A DNA stretch of 27,500 bases from Bigelowiella natans CCMP2755 (Eukaryota > Cercozoa > Chlorarachniophyceae): the NCBI GenBank assembly GCA_000320545.1, contig ADNK01003239.1, forward strand, positions 1 to 27,500, written 5' to 3'. The translations under genes and the position numbers were made by a program. Of the stretch, positions 23,569-27,500 are shown one piece after another (within the stretch, counting starts at the first letter, position 1; every line of letters begins with the position of its first letter). Below the pieces are notes generated by a model that ran no database searches, was not told the origin of the DNA, and saw only the letters and a program-made list of their open reading frames with translations.

Positions 23569-24047
23569 GTATATAAATATTTTATAATTTGTAAATAAAT
23601 ATACATCATTACAAAGCAAGCTTACGTCTGGCAAACTGTTGATTAGAGAAAGGACATTAGAAAGTAGCAGTAGTTGTTGTTGTTGTTGTTGTAGTAGTAG
23701 AACCTCCTGAATCCGAGAGTGTGAAGATTCTCAGCACACGAGAGACTACCAATACCTAGTAGTAGTAGCAGGGAGGACGAGGAGGACAGCAGTTAATGCA
23801 TTGCACAGGGAAAAAGCGCTCAATCATTGGTAGTACTACCATTCACTTTAATCGATGTGAAATCCCCGGGTCCGGAATTCTTCCATCTGATGATAGGAAA
23901 AGGCATAGCAATTAACAATCTTACAGTTTTGCTACTTTTTAAATAAGAAGAAAAAGACAACGTTCGGATTATCAAAATGCTTTGGCTGGGTATGCGGGAG
24001 TTCCGCACACCTAGATAACTAGCCAGTGAGTACTCGCAGATAAGTAC

Positions 24048-24083
<36 letters not shown>

Positions 24084-24101
24084 CAGGAATCACATTAGAG
24101 G

Positions 24102-24146
<45 letters not shown>

Positions 24147-25014
24147 GATTAATGATAGATTGATATGTAAATAATGAACAAATCAATTATTATGTATCAC
24201 TATGAATTGAGAGTAGAAGAAGAAGAAGTAGTAGTAGTAGTAGTAGTAGTGGTAGCAGTAGTACGTACCTATAACCATCTTCATACCAATCAGGAGCTGT
24301 CCTTCCATCATAAAGAAACACGCTTCCGGATGGGCTCGGCCGTTGAGCGGGCTGGTAGCTAAGAGGGAATCCATGTTCCGTATAATTTGCGAGGATATCT
24401 ACACTTTCTTGAACCTAAAGATTTGCAGTACTAAATCAACAAGATTTGCAGTACTACATCAACACCTTCCTTTTTTCTTGCCGCACATTAAGTCTCTCAT
24501 ACTAAGGAAAAGCGGGCCTCATTTTTACCGTAAGCCATCGTATCTTGGCAGCCTTGATGACGCCCTTGATATGATCGTAGTTGGTTGTCATCGTTATCCG
24601 CAGCCGCGAACTCTCTGTAAGGTACTTTGAGGAGGGAGGAGGCGCCACGCCGCGGGCAATAACTGATGCACTAACGTCAATAACGGTTATTCGCTACTTA
24701 ATCCCGGCATTACCCGGAATTTTTGAGATCTGAAGGAGGGGAAATCGACGACGGGACATGGTGCACAACGGAGATTTGGAGGCGATTTAGGAGTATTTTT
24801 GGCGTGTCGCAACCGTTTTTGGGATAAAACCGAGGTTTTGGCACATTGTGGAGGGACAACAATGGCCGGCTACGTACGTCGGTTGGATACATGTATCATG
24901 ATTTACTGCACAGAGGAGCATGCTACGTGGATGAATGTCTTCTCCTTGTTCGACCGATGTGATGGATACGTGAAGAGGGGTACTACTGCTGCTACTGCTA
25001 CTGCTGGCTTCCAT
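19705..25014 (-). CDS. CG-1 domain / TGA-like bZIP / DOG1-like transcription factor, about 17 exons
   Basis: Exons (minus): 25014-24907, 24414-24269, 23886-23840, 23755-23704, 23502-23389, 23193-23121, 22982-22923, 22767-22405, 22025-21960, 21798-21739, 21648-21595, 21382-21302, 21169-about 21124, 20772-20689 (or from 20788), 20402-20344, 20133-20025 and 19737-19705. About 515 aa. Residues 37 to about 137 form a CG-1 domain: RPSPSGSVFLYD, WYEDGYRWK, KVNG, FRRRGYWL, IILVHYL. Gln-rich and Gly/Met-rich linkers follow. The bZIP (residues 281 to about 325) resembles plant TGA factors at CRRRKKAYIQSLE. The tail (AVSPGDEAKFCLWSL, LKLSPQQVDALLEKE, MEAIGKLRSLIEDHLEDRHQVLDQCL, LLSPKQAATLVTWLQ) resembles the DOG1/TGA region. 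Phases agree at every junction except around the exon at 21169, whose donor I could not resolve; a small exon may be missing. The last exon is tentative. A nuclear DNA-binding regulator is likely; targets are unknown. Confidence 0.78.
19980..20024. repeat. (CCT)n then (CTA)n repeat at a splice donor
   Basis: On the minus strand this reads (GTA)n passing into (GGA)n, and the first GT is the donor of the exon ending at 20025 of the CG-1/bZIP gene. Confidence 0.85.
20689..21382 (-). other. DOG1/TGA-like C-terminal region exons with an unresolved junction
   Basis: Exon 21382-21302 ends LKLSPQQ in phase 0 and the next candidate exon starts at 21169 with VDALLEKETLARR. Its frame then reaches TAA, and the only GT donors (21129 or 21123) leave phase 1. 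The following exon (MEAIGKLRSL) accepts phase 0 at 20772 or phase 2 at 20788. Either a small exon between 21124 and 20790 is missing, or exon 21382-21302 joins 20772 directly. (GGA)n at 21034-21094 and (AAT)n at 20838-20869 occupy the gap. Confidence 0.6.
21678..21708. repeat. (TA)n microsatellite
   Basis: TA dinucleotides in the short intron between exons 21798-21739 and 21648-21595 of the CG-1/bZIP gene. Confidence 0.9.
21960..22524 (-). other. bZIP-encoding segment with non-canonical basic region
   Basis: The basic region (about 22524-22459) reads KARKAEVARACRRRKKAY. Aligned with the canonical N-x7-R pattern, Lys replaces the invariant Asn, Ala replaces the next Arg, and Cys replaces the usual Ser (Cys also occurs there in AP-1 proteins). 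The leucine zipper has Leu, Leu and Met at heptad positions up to the exon end at 22405, and continues in exon 22025-21960 (VQLIRNAINDGQQDREIQQL). Confidence 0.85.
22881..22914. repeat. (CA)n microsatellite
   Basis: CA dinucleotides in the intron just after exon 22982-22923 of the CG-1/bZIP gene. Confidence 0.9.
23389..24414 (-). other. CG-1 domain, encoded over four exons
   Basis: Exons 24414-24269, 23886-23840, 23755-23704 and 23502-23389 join in phases 2, 1 and 2. Together they give the CG-1 order of motifs: VDILANYTEHGFPLS, RPSPSGSVFLYDG, DWYEDGYRWK, SIKVNGIGSLSCAE, GFRRRGYWL and IILVHYL. Three motifs are created only by splicing (GYR/WK, KVNG/IGS, FRR/RGYW), which is strong support for these exons. 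CG-1 is the DNA-binding domain of CAMTA factors. Confidence 0.85.
24049..24140. repeat. (CA)n and (GA)n microsatellites
   Basis: CA dinucleotides (24049-24080) and GA dinucleotides (about 24106-24140), both in the second intron of the CG-1/bZIP gene. Confidence 0.92.
24420..24466. repeat. Tandem duplication of about 23 bp next to a splice acceptor
   Basis: Two adjacent copies of GATTTGCAGTACTA[AC]ATCAAC. On the minus strand they lie just upstream of the acceptor of exon 2 (24414) of the CG-1/bZIP gene and probably duplicate its branch-point region. Confidence 0.8.
24505..24897 (+). pseudogene. Fragment resembling an ATP-dependent DNA ligase, antisense in intron 1 of the CG-1/bZIP gene
   Basis: Two exon-like blocks (24505-24616 and 24728 to about 24897) join in phase 1 across a possible GTAAGG donor and a weak acceptor. 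The first reads RKSGPHFYRKPSYL then LGSLDDALDMIVVG, like the motif V region of eukaryotic ATP-dependent ligases (R-S-P-H-W-x-K-x-K-x-x-Y ... LDLxVxG). The second reads GGDLGVFLACRN and EVLAHCGGTTM, like the stretch after motif V. No adenylation motif (KxDG), OB-fold or 5' exon is visible, so this is a remnant at best. The similarity is judged by eye. Confidence 0.4.
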
Positions 25015-25142
25015 GCCTCCTGCAATGACTAATGATCATCTATACTCCTTAGCAACAGCACCTGCCTCGCCCAAAACTATTCAACCCCACCAAGCTGCCA
25101 TGATATGCTGAAACATCTATGGGGGGGAGGAAAAAGCTATGG
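25015..25142. promoter_or_regulatory. Very short divergent promoter between the CG-1/bZIP gene and the RluA-N-like gene
   Basis: The minus-strand ATG at 25014 and the plus-strand ATGs at 25119 or 25143 are only 104-128 bp apart. Both 5' UTRs and the shared promoter must fit there, unless the true start exons lie elsewhere. No TATA box is seen; CATGATATGCTG and a run of G occur near the plus-strand start. Confidence 0.4.
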
Positions 25143-25745
25143 ATGGTCAGGCATTGGATCTCAATACCCATTTTCGCTCTCCTTGCCCTTGGGATGATGC
25201 AAAAGAGCTATCAACGTTACTCGAATGTTAGGCTGACTGCGAGCCTGACGATGACCCCGGTGAGATTTGCTCGCTTAAAGAAAAGTTGTATTATTTTCCA
25301 GTATGGCAGTGAAATTCCAGCAGAACCACGGTTGTCCAGAGTAGCAACAAAGGTCCGAGAACGACCTTTTGAAGAGGAAGAATTACAATACCAAGGATTC
25401 TGCAGGTAGTATGTGCATCATCTATCTCACCCATTGTGCAGCCCCGCTTTCAAAGAAAAGCTATGAGTACAGCCAAGCAAGCTCATTCTCTGATGCACTA
25501 AATCATCAGCACATGCGGGTGTTCGCATGCAATTTTGTCCTCGCCGGAAGCACGAGAGGCCTGCGTTCGGATACTGGTCCGTGAGACATGATGTACAGTG
25601 AGAGAAGATATATTATTTCTTCTGACTGCTGCTCGAATATCTCACATGATCAGAAAAACATCGAGGTTGAAGGCTGTGTGGATTTTGATGTATCTAAGAG
25701 TGGTAATTTCATTCTGTCCACAAATATATACAAATATATGTATAC

Positions 25746-25778
<33 letters not shown>

Positions 25779-26890
25779 CATATAATTCACACACCTATGC
25801 ACCATGCTCCATGGGGGAAGGAAGCATGCTTCAAAACATATTATGTGCACAGCAAGTCTCTCACACAGAATGGGTGTGTTGTTCTTCCAGAGAGGGATCA
25901 GAACCTTGGTACTGACTCGCTGCTAGATAACATCGGGAAGATGTTTGGAGTGCTTCTATGCGTGGACCCGAAAAGCGGTGAAAAAGTCTTCTTGAAGGTA
26001 GATGATGCGTCATTGTTCCATTTAAACCTACCTAATAACAATGCAATGTAGTTAACATCGGTGCTATTATAAGGCGTTTTCAGGGAATATTGGTGGACGA
26101 TGGCACGTAGAGGGGTGGGTAGACCCCGTGCTTACCCTTAACTATCAAAGCCAACACTACCAGGAGGAAATGAAACGTATACAGCGTTTGGGAGCTCAGA
26201 TCAGAGAATGGAAGGAGGAATCGGGGTATTTCCAAAGTATACTTCGGTGCATTTTTTCCTTGAGATCTATAGTACCTGATTTCACTTTCATATTCTTATC
26301 AGCGAAGAAATCTTAGACGACAGGATTGCTGTCGCTCGAGAGGAGCAGCGACAACTGTCGCGGAATCTCACCAAGGCAATGTGGCAGAGTGCCACTGTGA
26401 CGAATTTTAGAAAGGAGCAGAGCTCTCTTCAAAGTGTGTGGGACGAAGCTGCTGCTCGAGAAGGAGGTATGTGTGATTCAGAAAGACGTTGATGAATAAA
26501 AATATAAGCCGTAGTCCCGATTGCTTGCTAAGAAGCCTGACATTTGTGGAAGGAATGAAAAAGCCACTGAGCAGAATGCCTCCTAGTGGTTTTGGGGATT
26601 GCTGCGCTCCGAAGCTCCTCAACGCTGCTTCAAAGCTGTCATTGTGCCCAGTCTCCCTTGCGGAAGCATGGTAGTGGAATGTAAGTTTGAAGACTGACTT
26701 TTGCATGTAGTAATCCTCTTCTTCCTCCTCGGTTTTGCATAAAATGATGTCGTTCAGGTGGGGTAAGTCCCCTCCAGGGGGAGGTCGAGTGCCTTATCAA
26801 TTTTACCCGAGCTGCAAGGAAAAGTGCTCTCGATTGCTGGGATTCAGTTTGTGTGGTGCTGTGTCTTCACATGGCCGTCGACTGGCGTGA
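25119..26890 (+). CDS. RluA-type pseudouridine synthase N-terminal-domain protein without catalytic domain, about 9 exons
   Basis: Exons: 25119 (or ATG 25143)-25259, 25302-25405, 25461-25518, 25654-25702, 25891-25997, 26074-26225, 26303-26470, 26536 (or 26533)-26670 and 26758-26890; about 340 aa. The N-terminus (MVRHWISIPIFALLALGMM) looks like a signal or transit sequence. From exon 5 on the protein follows the accessory domain that precedes the RluA catalytic domain in some bacterial enzymes: NIGKMFGVLLCVD, KAFSGNIGGRWHVEGWVDP, a coiled coil (EEMKRIQRLGAQIREW to REEQRQLSRNLTKAMW), PPSGFGDCCAPKLL, SLAEAWWGKSPPGGGR and YQFYPSCKEKC. An in-frame TAG in the unspliced sequence after AEAW is removed by the 26671-26757 intron, restoring the AEAWWG motif. 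The stop follows 17 residues after FYPSCKEKC, where bacterial relatives continue into the synthase domain. Exons 1-4 are less certain than 5-9. AATAAA lies at 26912. Confidence 0.78.
25748..25771. repeat. (TA)n microsatellite
   Basis: TA dinucleotides in the intron between exons 4 and 5 of the RluA-N-like gene. Confidence 0.85.
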
Positions 26891-27500
26891 CTACTACTAT
26901 GCTGTGATCATAATAAATGCACAACATCACGGGTGCAACGCTTCTCGCGCTTGCACGCATTTCGTCTCGCGTGTGCTGCGCTTAAATCAATCGTAACATG
27001 TTGTCGATTATTGCATCTTTTGATTGAAGCTTTCAGTTTTTGCATGTGGTGTGGCAGACACAGGACCTGCTACGCTTGCTTCATTTGCATGGCCTATACA
27101 TAGCAGCTGTGCACATGCAGTCGCATGATCAAAGGCGGACATTCGATAGCCCTTATCCGCCGCGAATACAACGCTATGACTTTTCGCTAGCATATATCAT
27201 TACTACAGACATAATAAAAAATCAATCTATCAATATTGACCGGCAATCACGCGTGCAGCCGCTGTGCCATAAAAAAAAGCATCAGTAGTAGGCAGAAACA
27301 CTAAAACTAATATCCTAACGATAAGTAACATGGACTAAGCTACATATGTCACATATATAGCAGATTTATAGATTGCCGTGCGTCCATTACGTACACGCTC
27401 CCCGACGTCCTCTATATTACTCATCCAGCATCTCAATAAAGCGCATAGCTGCATGCCACTCGCGTTACATACGATGCGAGTCACACACATCCTTCATTTT
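26891..27500. other. 3' flank of the RluA-N-like gene; no gene seen
   Basis: Low in microsatellites and richer in CATG, TGCA and CGCG words (for example GCGCGTGCTGCGC-like stretches near 26946-26985), resembling the flanks at 1-330 and 18.7-19.06 kb. The short open frames here have no motif or splice support. Confidence 0.5.
26912..26917 (+). terminator. Probable poly(A) signal of the RluA-N-like gene
   Basis: AATAAA, 21 bases beyond the TGA at 26888-26890. The position is suitable only if the 3' UTR is very short. Confidence 0.45.

Noticed and set aside
23820-24080. Apparent separate minus-strand gene ending WKNSGPGDFTSIKVNG then stop at 23820
   Set aside because: A GTAGTA donor after KVNG joins in phase to exon 23755-23704 and completes the CG-1 domain, so this is an internal exon.
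24727-25032. BRCT domain on the plus strand
   Set aside because: I first read this block as a ligase IV BRCT domain. Its position directly after motif V-like sequence fits the post-motif-V segment better, and no BRCT tryptophan motif is present.
1-27500. CRISPR array, tRNA, rRNA, transposase or viral genes
   Set aside because: None was seen. The many repeats are simple microsatellites without unique spacers, and no cloverleaf or mobile-element protein was recognised.

Overview
This looks like a nuclear chromosome window from an intron-rich eukaryote, most likely an alga or protist (possibly a stramenopile). Genes are split into 9 to 22 small exons with GT-AG introns, some only about 56 nt long, and most introns are stuffed with microsatellites. 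There is no operon structure. The combination of an ER GRP170 chaperone, a CG-1/TGA-like transcription factor and a bacterial-type pseudouridine-synthase accessory domain suits a photosynthetic protist, but I cannot fix the lineage. All gene models were built by hand, by chaining exons whose splice phases agree.

Four multi-exon genes can be reconstructed. (1) Minus strand, 9872 to 1687: a 16-exon gene for an unrecognised low-complexity, probably nuclear protein of about 1,300 residues. Its exon 9 sits inside a nearly perfect 95-bp inverted repeat. (2) Plus strand, 11113 to 18526: a complete 22-exon GRP170/HYOU1-type ER Hsp70 (about 1,126 aa, signal peptide, C-terminal KDEL). It carries two copies of an eight-cysteine module that I do not know from this family. 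(3) Minus strand, 25014 to about 19705: a transcription factor joining a CAMTA-type CG-1 domain to a TGA-like bZIP and a DOG1-like C-terminal region. Its bZIP basic region lacks the invariant Asn. (4) Plus strand, about 25119 to 26890: a protein with the N-terminal accessory domain of some RluA-type pseudouridine synthases but no catalytic domain.

Layout: 1-1686 is the 3' flank of gene 1. The 1.2 kb between 9872 and 11113 is a divergent promoter region for genes 1 and 2. Genes 2 and 3 converge on 18527-19704, a flank rich in CATG/CTAG palindromes. Genes 3 and 4 diverge from a promoter of only about 105-130 bp. A fragment resembling an ATP-dependent DNA ligase lies antisense in intron 1 of gene 3. 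26891-27500 is the 3' flank of gene 4.

The most unusual items are the CG-1/bZIP fusion, the duplicated Cys module in GRP170, the inverted repeat bracketing one exon of gene 1, and the tendency of (GTA)n microsatellites to begin exactly at 5' splice sites. Nothing links the four genes into one pathway. Candidate bZIP sites upstream of GRP170 are only suggestive.
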